Below the pieces are notes generated by a model. It ran no database searches, was not told the origin of the DNA, and saw only the letters and a program-made list of their open reading frames with translations. A DNA stretch of 64,000 nt from Labilithrix sp. (GTDB lineage Bacteria; Myxococcota_A; Polyangia; Polyangiales; Polyangiaceae): the NCBI GenBank assembly GCA_019637195.1, contig JAHBWA010000036.1, forward strand, positions 1 to 64,000. Reading direction: 5' to 3'. Of this stretch, positions 16,989 through 24,774 are shown piece after piece (position 1 is the first letter of the stretch; each line of letters opens with the position of its first letter). Made by a program: the position numbers and the translations under genes.

Positions 16989-17045
16989 CGGCCGCGCGTC
17001 GAGCGGGGTGCGCGTTTGCACTCGGGACGGTAGTGTGGAGCGACG

Positions 17046-18044
17046 GTGGTGCGGTCCTCGTCGCGATGCGGTCTCGCCGCGCTCGTCTTCGGGTTGCTCC
17101 TCGTCCGGTCGCCCGAGGTTCGGGCAGAGCGCGACCAAGGAGGGATCGATCTCCGGTACGAGCCGCCGGAGGGCTGCCCGGCGCACGAGGAGCTGAGGCG
17201 CGCCATCCACGATCGCTCCCCCCACGGCTTTCCGTCCGCCGACGATCGCTCGTTCCGCGTGCGGATCGAGCCGGCGGACGGCGACTACCACGGCCGGCTC
17301 GAGATCGAGCGCGCGGGCCGCACGCTCAGCGTCCGCGAGATCCGTGGACCGACGTGCGACGTCGTGAGCACGGCCATGGCCGTCTTCGTCGCGATCGCGC
17401 TCGATCCGGCGGAGCTCACGGCGGGCGTCGACCCGCCGTCGACCCCGCCCGCTTCGCCGGCGCCGGCGGCCCACGGGGATGCGTCTCCGCGCTCTCCGAC
17501 GACCGGCCCGGTCGCGCCTCGCTGGTACCTCGGGACGGGGATGAGCGCCGGCGCCGTGCTCCATCCTCCCGCCGCCTGGGGTGGTCGCGTGCACGCCGAG
17601 ATCACGCGGCTCGCAGCCAGCGCCTTCCTCGCGCCCGAGCTACGGTTGTCCTGGGGGTGGTCCGAGTTCGCCGAGTCACCGCCGCGCGGCGGCGAGGCTT
17701 CGTTCCGGTTCCAGACGGTCCGCGCCGAGGCGTGTGCGCTCCACGCGCGCGCCCCGATCGTGGCCTCCGCGTGCGGCGGCATCGAGGCCGGACGGCTCAG
17801 CGCGACGACACGAAACCTTCCGCGCGCGGGCGGGATGAGCGAGGCCTGGTATGCGCCGACGGCGATCGTCCGGCCGGGATGGTTCCTCGTCGATTGGTTG
17901 TCGCTCGAGGCCGAGCTCGGTGTCTTGTTTCCGCTGACGCGGGCGAGCTTCGTCCTCGCCGAGCCGGAGCGCTCGGTCTACCGCATCCCCAACGTTGCGT
18001 TCACCGCCGCGGCCGGGTTTCGCATCTGGGCGCGTCTGCCGTAA
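17046..18044 (+). CDS. Cluster A gene 1: secreted protein with beta-barrel-like C-terminus
   Basis: A 332-residue exported protein with signal peptide (about residues 1-27, LAALVFGLLLVRSPEVRA). An N-terminal domain begins DLRYEPPEGCPAHEELRR and includes a conserved Cys in REIRGPTCDVVSTAMAVFVA; after a Pro/Ala-rich linker the C-terminal 180 residues alternate polar and hydrophobic residues in strands (WYLGTGMSAGAVLHPP, FLAPELRLSWGWSEF, VPNVAF-like IPNVAFTAAAGFRIWARLP) as in outer-membrane barrels. Cluster B gene 1 (29812) has the same layout and the same APEGCP/EPPEGCP opening. Start is the GTG at 17046 with GGAG upstream. Function unknown; an outer-membrane sensor or anchor for the sigma system downstream is inference. 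Confidence 0.7.
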   Translation: MVRSSSRCGLAALVFGLLLVRSPEVRAERDQGGIDLRYEPPEGCPAHEELRRAIHDRSPHGFPSADDRSFRVRIEPADGDYHGRLEIERAGRTLSVREIRGPTCDVVSTAMAVFVAIALDPAELTAGVDPPSTPPASPAPAAHGDASPRSPTTGPVAPRWYLGTGMSAGAVLHPPAAWGGRVHAEITRLAASAFLAPELRLSWGWSEFAESPPRGGEASFRFQTVRAEACALHARAPIVASACGGIEAGRLSATTRNLPRAGGMSEAWYAPTAIVRPGWFLVDWLSLEAELGVLFPLTRASFVLAEPERSVYRIPNVAFTAAAGFRIWARLP

Positions 18045-18054
18045 TTCGGTTCAG

Positions 18055-18074
18055 TTATCGTGTGGTTACGATAA
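18055..18074. promoter_or_regulatory. Perfect 7-bp inverted repeat upstream of the cluster A sigma gene
   Basis: TTATCGT, six bases GTGGTT, then ACGATAA: a perfect inverted repeat inside an unusually A/T-rich 60-bp gap (18045-18103) between cluster A gene 1 and the sigma gene. It could be an operator or promoter element for the sigma operon, or a weak terminator for gene 1; there is no T-tract after it, which favours a regulatory site. The AT-rich stretch continues as AAAATTGATG. Confidence 0.4.
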
Positions 18075-18103
18075 AATTGATGCCCCTGTGATCAGTTTCG
18101 TCG

Positions 18104-18706
18104 ATGCCGGGCTTCTTACCGGCGATGCGGTCTCTCGATCACGTCGTGAGCCCCCTCGACTTCGGGCAGCCTGAGAGGAGCGCCGCGATCGTGCGCAGGG
18201 CCGCGGAAGAGGGAACCAGCGCGCGCGTCGAGCGCCTCATCCAGGAGCACTACGAGTTCGTCTGGCGCAGCGCGCGAAGGCTCGGTGTGCGCTCGGCCGA
18301 TCTGGACGACGTGGTCCAGGAGGTCTTCGTCGTGGCCGCCCGCCGGCTCGACGACATCACGCATGAGCTCGGGTTCCTCTTCCGCGCGTGCATGCATGCA
18401 GCCGCGCACTCGAGGCGTAGCGTCCAGCGCCGGCGCGAGGTCCTCGACGAGAGGAGGCTGGCGCACGAGATCGACCGCCGCGCGAACCCCGAGCAGGACG
18501 CCGAGACGGCGGAGGCCCGTGCACAGCTCCAGGCGGTCATCGAGGAGATGCCGGAGGATCTGAGGGCCGTGTTCGTCCTCTTCGAGCTCGAACGGTTCAC
18601 GATGTCCGAGATCGCCGAGACGCTCTCCGTACCGTCGGGGACCGTGGCTTCGCGCTTGCGAAGGGCGCGCGAGGCGTTCTTCGCCCGCGTCGCGGAACGC
18701 GAATGA
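18104..18706 (+). CDS. Cluster A gene 2: ECF-type RNA polymerase sigma factor
   Basis: A 200-residue sigma factor. Region 2 is at about residues 42-105 (LIQEHYEFVWRSARRLGVRS, ADLDDVVQEVFVVAARRLDD, the latter the core-binding DxxQExF motif) and region 4 about 140-195 (VIEEMPEDLRAVFVLFELER, FTMSEIAETLSVPSGTVASR, LRRAREAF). Both regions are complete. The ATG at 18104 is the first in frame; the ATG at 18125 is an alternative. It overlaps the next gene by 4 bp (ATGA), the usual arrangement of an ECF factor with its membrane regulator. Likely drives its own operon. Paralogue: 30902. Confidence 0.92.
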   Translation: MPGFLPAMRSLDHVVSPLDFGQPERSAAIVRRAAEEGTSARVERLIQEHYEFVWRSARRLGVRSADLDDVVQEVFVVAARRLDDITHELGFLFRACMHAAAHSRRSVQRRREVLDERRLAHEIDRRANPEQDAETAEARAQLQAVIEEMPEDLRAVFVLFELERFTMSEIAETLSVPSGTVASRLRRAREAFFARVAERE

Positions 18707-19479
18707 GCAAGGAGACCAGGGTGAGCGCGATGAAACCTCTCCTCGAAGGCTCGATCTCCCCGCGTGCGGCGGCGCTGCTCCGCTCCGCGGCCTCGGATGT
18801 CCCGCCGGGGGCCGCGGAAGAGAAGGCGCGGCTCGTCTCGGTCGTCGCCGGTGGAGGGGCTGCGCACGACGCTCCCAGCCGAGTCACGTACGGCAAGTGG
18901 CTGGGAGCGCTCGCGTTCGTCGTCGCCGTGTCGGCGGGGGTCGTCGGCAGCGGGTACCTCGAGTCCACGCCGTCGCCGGTCGCGTCGACCGCCGCCGCCG
19001 ATCCGATGGAGCCGAAGTCGGCGCCTGCCACCGATTCTACGGCGCAGGCAGCGCCCACGAACGCGCCGAGCCCGGCGTCTCCGAGGAGCATCGGCGTCAT
19101 GGACCTACCGAGCGCCGCGGTCGCGCTTCCTCCGCCTCGCGTTCGGTCCCACGCCGCCGCGTCCGCCGAGCCCGTCGCCGCGGCCACGGCGCGCGCCTCC
19201 GACGCTCCGAGCCTCGAGGACGAGCTGGCGGCCGTCGACCAGGCGCGCGCGGCCTTCGTCGGACGCGACCCCACGCTGGCGCTGGCGCGCGTCGAGTCGT
19301 ACCGGCGAAGGTTCCCGGTCGGCCGCTTCATGGACGAGGCGGACGCGCTCGAGATCCAGGCGCTCGTCTCCCTGGCGCGCAGCGACGAGGCGCGGGTCAA
19401 GGCCGCGCGCTTCCTGGCAGAGCACCCCGACTCTCCGTACGCGCAGAGGGTCCGCTCGGCGGTCAACGCCGAGAAGTGA
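18703..19479 (+). CDS. Cluster A gene 3: single-TM protein with TPR-like tail, candidate anti-sigma factor
   Basis: The 258-residue product has a cytosolic N-terminus of about 63 residues (LLRSAASDVPPGAAEEKARL), one TM helix at about 64-86 (WLGALAFVVAVSAGVVGSGY), a Pro/Ala/Ser-rich spacer and a helical C-terminus (SLEDELAAVDQARAAFVGRD then ALARVESYRRRFPVGRFMDE, AARFLAEHPDSPYAQRVRSA) that reads like two or three tetratricopeptide helices as in YbgF/BamD-type tails. Its overlap with the sigma gene and its topology suggest a membrane regulator of the sigma factor, but no zinc-finger motif is visible, so the anti-sigma role is inferred. Paralogue: 31444. Confidence 0.7.
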   Translation: MSKETRVSAMKPLLEGSISPRAAALLRSAASDVPPGAAEEKARLVSVVAGGGAAHDAPSRVTYGKWLGALAFVVAVSAGVVGSGYLESTPSPVASTAAADPMEPKSAPATDSTAQAAPTNAPSPASPRSIGVMDLPSAAVALPPPRVRSHAAASAEPVAAATARASDAPSLEDELAAVDQARAAFVGRDPTLALARVESYRRRFPVGRFMDEADALEIQALVSLARSDEARVKAARFLAEHPDSPYAQRVRSAVNAEK

Positions 19480-19545
19480 GCCCCACGCGTCGCGATCGTT
19501 TCCTACGCCGAGCGAGCGCTCGGTCCTACATGGAGTGAAAAAGCG

Positions 19546-20802
19546 ATGGCCAATCGCTCGAACAGATCCGAGCTGCCGCGCCTCTTCTCGGGGCGAGCCG
19601 TGTTCGTCGCCTTCGTCACGCTGTCCGTCGTCACCGGCGCGTGCTCGAGCGACGAGCGTCGCATCGCGATCGGCGCGGGGGAGACCGACGAAGACGCGGG
19701 CGCTCTCGCTCCGCCGCGCTTCGACGGGCCCGAGGACGCAGGAGACGCGAGCAGCACGACCAGCGACGCGTCCCGCGAGGGCATCGCGATGTGCGTCGCG
19801 ACCGAGTGCCCGTATCCGTTCGGGACGTGCGGCGGCACGAGCGGCACCAACAACACGTACGCGTGCGGGACCAACCTCCTCGCCGACAGGAACAACTGCG
19901 GCACGTGCGGGAACGCCTGTCCGCAGGCCAGCGCCTTCCCCGAGCTGAACATGGACACGCAGTGTGTGGACGGCGCGTGCCAGCGTCAGTGCGTCCCGAG
20001 GAGCGGCGTCCAGTACGGCGACTGCAACGGCCTCGTCGACGACGGCTGCGAGACGAACCTCGGCAACGACCCCGACCACTGCGGCGCCTGCGGAAACGCG
20101 TGCCCCGCAGGTCCCGACGGCGCGCGGCGATGCATCAACGGGCAGTGCGGGTGCCCGATCGGGCAGACGTGGTGCGACTCGGTCGGATGCACCGACACCG
20201 CGATCGACGACACGAACTGCGGCGCTTGCGGGAACGTCTGCCAGGGAACCGACGCGGGGCCGCCGCCGCCGAACATGGAGTACCGCTGCCTGCAGGGCAA
20301 GTGCGCGCAGCTCAGGTGCTCGTCGGGCAGGGCCGACTGCAACGGGAAGATCCAGGAGGACGGCTGCGAGGTCGACATCGTCTCCGACAGCAAGAACTGC
20401 GGCGCCTGCGGGAACGTGTGCCCGCCCGGTCAGAGGTGCCTCCCGAAGGGCAACATCGTCGCCTGCGGGTGTGAGCCCCTCGAGACGTTGTGCCAGAGCG
20501 GCGGCCGGGAGTTCTGCGCGGACCTCCTGAACGACACGCGCAACTGCGGAGCGTGCGGGTACACGTGCCCCTCCAAGGGAGGCTACGTCGCCGCGTGCCG
20601 CAAGGGCTTCTGCGAGTACGACTGTCCTCCGGGCCGAGGCGACTGCGACGGCAACATCGGCAACGGCTGCGAGACGGATCTGACGATCAACGGACGCCAC
20701 TGCGGCGCCTGCGGCAACCAGTGCGATACCGCCGCGGGCCAGCCGTGCATCTCCGGGAGCTGCCTCATGGTCGAGTGCGACGGAGGGGTGGTGACCAAGT
20801 GA
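19546..20802 (+). CDS. Cluster A gene 4: Cys-rich lipoprotein with six NCGACGN-type repeats
   Basis: The 418-residue exported protein has a hydrophobic signal (VFVAFVTLSVVTGAC) and an acidic Asp/Ser linker. The rest consists of modules built on [N/H]CG[A/T]CGNxC (NCGTCGNACP, HCGACGNACP, NCGACGNVCQ, NCGACGNVCP, NCGACGYTCP, HCGACGNQCD), each preceded by an Asp-rich stretch such as GDCNGLVDDGCETNLGNDPD that could bind calcium. The cysteines imply a disulfide-stabilised extracellular rod. Paralogue in cluster B (32233) has the same six repeats. Role unknown; surface adhesion or matrix assembly is a guess. The next gene overlaps by 4 bp. Confidence 0.8.
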   Translation: MANRSNRSELPRLFSGRAVFVAFVTLSVVTGACSSDERRIAIGAGETDEDAGALAPPRFDGPEDAGDASSTTSDASREGIAMCVATECPYPFGTCGGTSGTNNTYACGTNLLADRNNCGTCGNACPQASAFPELNMDTQCVDGACQRQCVPRSGVQYGDCNGLVDDGCETNLGNDPDHCGACGNACPAGPDGARRCINGQCGCPIGQTWCDSVGCTDTAIDDTNCGACGNVCQGTDAGPPPPNMEYRCLQGKCAQLRCSSGRADCNGKIQEDGCEVDIVSDSKNCGACGNVCPPGQRCLPKGNIVACGCEPLETLCQSGGREFCADLLNDTRNCGACGYTCPSKGGYVAACRKGFCEYDCPPGRGDCDGNIGNGCETDLTINGRHCGACGNQCDTAAGQPCISGSCLMVECDGGVVTK

Positions 20803-22034
20803 GCGATCGGTCCAGCAACGGTCGGAGCGGCCGTCGACTCTCCTGCGTCGGCGCCCTCCTCGGGGTCTTCGCGCTCGACCTCGCCGTCGCCAGCTGCGCG
20901 AGCACCGACGACGAGCCGGGGCCGGACGGCGTCGACGGCGCGTCGCAGATCCCGACCGTCGATGCGGCGCTCGACGCCGGCGGTGACGCGTGCGATCCCG
21001 ACGCCGAGGACTGCACGACGCCGCGACCGCCGCCCTGCGACGAGGTCGAGTGGTGCCTCGAGAAGACGAGCCACCCGGCCGGTATCGGCCTCGCGAGCGT
21101 CTGGGGCAGCGGGCCGAACGACGTCTGGGCCGTCGGCGCCCACGGGACCGTGACGCACTGGGACGGCAAGCAGTGGGCGACCGGGAAGGTCGCCACCGAC
21201 TGGTCGCTCCGCGCGGTGTGGGGCTCGGGCCCGAACGACGTCTGGGCGATGAGCGCCCAGGACCAGATCTTCCGCACGACGGGCTTCGCGAACGGGGCCG
21301 CGACGTGGCGGACCGTGACGCCCGTGACCGACGAGCCCGTCGAGCCTCCGGCCTTCCTCGGCGCGATCTGGGGGACCTCCTCGAGCGACGTCTGGATCGG
21401 CGGAAAGATCCTCTACATCCAGCGCGACGACGGTCAGTTCGGCGAGGTGGCGTGGCGGAGCGTCGCCACCGACGGCGGCGGGACGGCGTGGGCGCCCAGC
21501 CTCCAGGACTACACGTTCGACATGGTCCAGGGGATCTGGGGCAGCGGCCCAGACGACGTCTGGATGGTCGGGTCGAAATCGAACAACGTGCCGTTCGGGG
21601 TGCACTCCAACGGCGCCGCCGCGCCGGGCGCGGTCCCCGCGTGGAAGGAGCTCGACACCCAATCGCTCGCCGGGCTCAACGCCGTGTGGGGCAGCGGGCC
21701 GAACGACGTCTGGGCGGTCGGCGACAACGGCACGATCCGTCACGCCGGCGCTGACGCGGCGGTGTGGACGATCATCGAGTCTCCGACGGCGGCGAACCTT
21801 CGCGGGATCTGGGGCTCGGGGCCGAACGACGTCTGGGTCGTCGGCGAGCACGGCACGCTGCTCCACTACGACGGCAAGGCGTGGCGAACGGTCGTGGGCG
21901 GGTTCGTCCCCGGCACTGCCCCACACCTCTACGGCGTCTGGGGCTCGGGGCCGAACGACGTCTGGGCCGTCGGCAGCGGCATCGTCATGCACTACTCCGG
22001 CCCGAAGCCGGGCGCGGAAGGACCCAATCGATGA
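20799..22034 (+). CDS. Cluster A gene 5: seven-repeat WGSGPNDVWAVG beta-propeller lipoprotein
   Basis: A 411-residue predicted lipoprotein (lipobox LAVASC). After CDEVEWCLEK come seven copies of a WG[S/T]xxxxDVW[A/I/M/V]xG motif, e.g. SVWGSGPNDVWAVG, AVWGSGPNDVWAMS, AIWGTSSSDVWIGG, GIWGSGPDDVWMVG, GVWGSGPNDVWAVG, spaced 45-70 residues apart, which predicts a seven-bladed propeller. I take the GTG at 20799, which overlaps the previous stop as GTGA and has GGAGGGG 10 bases upstream; this leaves a normal signal peptide. Such repeats are frequent in myxobacterial secreted proteins without known function. The next gene overlaps by ATGA. Confidence 0.82.
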   Translation: MSDRSSNGRSGRRLSCVGALLGVFALDLAVASCASTDDEPGPDGVDGASQIPTVDAALDAGGDACDPDAEDCTTPRPPPCDEVEWCLEKTSHPAGIGLASVWGSGPNDVWAVGAHGTVTHWDGKQWATGKVATDWSLRAVWGSGPNDVWAMSAQDQIFRTTGFANGAATWRTVTPVTDEPVEPPAFLGAIWGTSSSDVWIGGKILYIQRDDGQFGEVAWRSVATDGGGTAWAPSLQDYTFDMVQGIWGSGPDDVWMVGSKSNNVPFGVHSNGAAAPGAVPAWKELDTQSLAGLNAVWGSGPNDVWAVGDNGTIRHAGADAAVWTIIESPTAANLRGIWGSGPNDVWVVGEHGTLLHYDGKAWRTVVGGFVPGTAPHLYGVWGSGPNDVWAVGSGIVMHYSGPKPGAEGPNR

Positions 22035-23329
22035 GCTCAGGCATCCGAGGATATCTGCGCGTCGTGGCGCTCGCGTCCGGCTCTGCGTCGATCGCGGTGG
22101 CGTGCGCCGAGGCGGACGTGTCGATCGGCTCCGTCCTCGACGGTGAGGACGCCGCGCCCACCGTCCAGGTCCCCGGCGAGGACGCTGCGTCCGCCGAAGA
22201 TGCGAGCGCGGACGCGGGCGGCGACGTTACGACCGCCGCAGACGTCGAGCAGCCCGCGCGCACGTGCAGCGACGAAGGCTGGTGCCACACGATCGTGCCC
22301 GACGCTCAGACGCTGCGCGACGTCTGGGGAGACGGAGCAGGCGGGGTCTGGACCGTCAGCGAGCAGGGCAACATCCTCCGCTGGGACGGCGCGGCGTGGG
22401 TCCAGAGTCACGCCGCCGGCGTGCCGCTCTACGCGATCTGGGGGAGCAGCCCGACCGATCTGTGGGCGGGCGGCGGAACGAGGACGACCGGCACGCAGGT
22501 CCTCCCCGGCGTCCTCTTGCATGGGACCGGCTCGAGCCCGGCGACGATCGAGTGGACCGTCGTAGCGGCGCCGGTCACGATCCGTTCGATCTGGGGAGCG
22601 AGCGCCACCGACGTCTGGGCCGTCGCGTCGGTCACCCACCGCGTCAACCGAGTGGATCGCAGCGTCGTCCTCCACTACGCCGGTCCACCGGCGGCCGTCG
22701 ATCCGGACGACAGCGACGCCGGCGTCACGACCGGCTGGGAGATCGACCCCGTCTCCGCGGACTTCCCCGCGCACTTCGAGAAGGTGTGGGGCACGAGCGC
22801 CGACGACGTCTGGATCGCCGGGCGCGTCCCTCCACCCTCGGGCAGCAACGCCACGGGACAGGTACTCCAGCTCGCCTCGGACGGTGACGGCGGGCTCGCG
22901 TGGCGGAGGAACCAACCGCAGACCGTCGTAACGGCGCGAGCCGACCTGAACGGGCTCTCGTTCACGAAGAGCTCCGCGGCCGTCGTCGGCTTCCACGGCG
23001 ACACGAGCAGCCCCTACCTCCACACGGGCATCGGCGACGACGACGGCGCGACGTTCACCTGGACGCTGCAGACGGCGGCCGCGACGGGCTTCGCAAACAA
23101 CGCGATGACGGCCATCTGGGGAACCAGCCCGAACGACATCTGGATCGCCGGGCAGCGCGGGCGCCTTCGTCATTGGGACGGGACCGGGTGGCGCGTCGCC
23201 GCCGTCGCGCTCGACGACGTGATGCCGGTGCAGAAGGCCGTCCATGCGATGTGGGGCACCGGGCCGAACGACATCTGGGCCGTGGGAGCCGACATCGCGC
23301 TCCGCAAGGTCGATCCGTCGAGCATGTGA
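22031..23329 (+). CDS. Cluster A gene 6: second beta-propeller lipoprotein
   Basis: A 432-residue paralogue of the preceding gene. Signal ends SASIAVAC, followed by an acidic linker and TCSDEGWCHTIVPDAQTLRD. Blade motifs are more divergent: DVWGDGAGGVWTVS, AIWGSSPTDLWAGG, SIWGASATDVWAVA, KVWGTSADDVWIAG, GLSFTKSSAAVVG (degenerate), AIWGTSPNDIWIAG, AMWGTGPNDIWAVG, again about seven blades. Starts in an ATGA overlap and is followed after 8 bp by the RCC1-like gene. Its cluster B counterpart is 34631, which has largely lost the WG motif. Binding partner unknown. Confidence 0.8.
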   Translation: MSSGIRGYLRVVALASGSASIAVACAEADVSIGSVLDGEDAAPTVQVPGEDAASAEDASADAGGDVTTAADVEQPARTCSDEGWCHTIVPDAQTLRDVWGDGAGGVWTVSEQGNILRWDGAAWVQSHAAGVPLYAIWGSSPTDLWAGGGTRTTGTQVLPGVLLHGTGSSPATIEWTVVAAPVTIRSIWGASATDVWAVASVTHRVNRVDRSVVLHYAGPPAAVDPDDSDAGVTTGWEIDPVSADFPAHFEKVWGTSADDVWIAGRVPPPSGSNATGQVLQLASDGDGGLAWRRNQPQTVVTARADLNGLSFTKSSAAVVGFHGDTSSPYLHTGIGDDDGATFTWTLQTAAATGFANNAMTAIWGTSPNDIWIAGQRGRLRHWDGTGWRVAAVALDDVMPVQKAVHAMWGTGPNDIWAVGADIALRKVDPSSM

Positions 23330-23337
23330 GGAGCGCC

Positions 23338-24774
23338 ATGACTCGTATTCGCGACGACATCGAATCTCGTACGAAGGGCCGTATTCGCGCTCGCGTCCGC
23401 GCGGGCATTCCCGCGTTCACCCTCGCCACCGCCGCGCTCGGCGCGAGCGCAGCGGCGGTCGTCGCGTGCGGCGACGCCGAGCCTCGCGTGTTCGACGACC
23501 CTCCGCCCGACGCCGCGGTGGACGTCGTCGATCCCTCGCTGCCGCCCGTGGACGACGCCGGCGCCGACGAAGACATCGATGCGGACGCCGCGCGGCCCGT
23601 CTATGACGCGTCGGACGAGCCGGTCGTCTGCGCGACGACGCCCTGCGTGAAGCAGCTCACCGCCGGCGACCGCCACTTCTGCGCGCTCATGAGCGACGGG
23701 ACGGTCCAGTGCTGGGGCACCGACACGAGAGGCTCGCTCGGCAGAGGCGAGCCGGACGGCGGCGTCGCCCCCGGCGCCGCTCCGCAGCCCGTCGTGGACA
23801 TCACGAACGCCACCCAGGTCAGCGTGGGTCAGCGAAGCAACACGTCGTGCGCCCGCGACGCGGACGGACAGGTCTGGTGCTGGGGCGAGAACTCGGGCGC
23901 CCAGCTCGGCCTGGAGGCGTCGACGTTCGTGCGTGACAACAACCCGCACCCGACGCCCTCGCGGGTCGCGCTCACGGTCCCGGTCGTCCGCGTCGACGTC
24001 GGACAGGGGACCGCCTGCGCGATCGCGGACGACGGCGCGGTGCACTGCTGGGGAGGCAACGCCGACATGCAGCTCGCGCGCCCCGAGCTCATCAACTTCT
24101 ACGGAGGCGTCGGGCTCGCCCTGCTCGGGGATCACGACGTCACGCGGACCATTCACGCCCGCTACTCCTCCTTCGCGATCACGAAGGACGGTCGGCTCCT
24201 GAACTGGGGCAGGCCATCCGGGCGACAGAGCTCGCTCCCGAGCAGCGACGGGGTCCCGACGCCGGTGCCGCTCCCGGGGCTCGCCGACGTCACGCAGGTC
24301 GCCATCAGCGGCACCGACGGCAGCAACGGGCATCAGTGCGCGATCGCGGGTGGCCGCGTCCATTGCTGGGGAAGCAACATCCGCGGCGAGCTCGGCAACG
24401 GCGTGCCGGACAGTCAGCTGGTTCCCGGCTTCGCCGGGATCATCGCCGACAGCGGGGTGTTCCCGCAGCAGCTCGCGCTCGGCGCGCAGCGGACGTGCGT
24501 GCGGATGACCGACGGGACGGTCCAGTGCTGCGGCGACGACCGTCTCGGGGCCCTCGGTCGAGGAGGAGACGCGGGGACGTTCGCGTCGCGCATCGGCCCC
24601 GCATCGGCCCTCGATGACTACGTGGTGCAGATCGTCTCGAGCGCGCACGCGACGTGCGCGCTCATTCAGGGCGGCAAGGTCACGTGCTGGGGCGGCAACG
24701 CGAACGGAGAGCTCGGTCAGGGCACGACCGACAGCGATCCCCACCCCACGCCCGTCACGGTCGTCTTCCCATGA
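23338..24774 (+). CDS. Cluster A gene 7: RCC1-like seven-repeat lipoprotein
   Basis: A 478-residue exported lipoprotein (lipobox AVVAC after a long basic n-region). It carries seven RCC1-type repeats with a distinctive Cys pair: FCALMSDGTVQCWGTDTRGS, SCARDADGQVWCWGENSGAQ, ACAIADDGAVHCWGGNADMQ, SFAITKDGRLLNWG, QCAIAGGRVHCWGSNIRGEL, TCVRMTDGTVQCCGDD, TCALIQGGKVTCWGGNANGE. RCC1 repeats form a seven-bladed propeller; here most blades have C-x8-10-C, probably disulfides suited to an extracytoplasmic site. A GAGGAG site precedes the ATG. The next gene overlaps by ATGA. Counterpart: 36051. No nucleotide-exchange role is implied. Confidence 0.85.
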   Translation: MTRIRDDIESRTKGRIRARVRAGIPAFTLATAALGASAAAVVACGDAEPRVFDDPPPDAAVDVVDPSLPPVDDAGADEDIDADAARPVYDASDEPVVCATTPCVKQLTAGDRHFCALMSDGTVQCWGTDTRGSLGRGEPDGGVAPGAAPQPVVDITNATQVSVGQRSNTSCARDADGQVWCWGENSGAQLGLEASTFVRDNNPHPTPSRVALTVPVVRVDVGQGTACAIADDGAVHCWGGNADMQLARPELINFYGGVGLALLGDHDVTRTIHARYSSFAITKDGRLLNWGRPSGRQSSLPSSDGVPTPVPLPGLADVTQVAISGTDGSNGHQCAIAGGRVHCWGSNIRGELGNGVPDSQLVPGFAGIIADSGVFPQQLALGAQRTCVRMTDGTVQCCGDDRLGALGRGGDAGTFASRIGPASALDDYVVQIVSSAHATCALIQGGKVTCWGGNANGELGQGTTDSDPHPTPVTVVFP

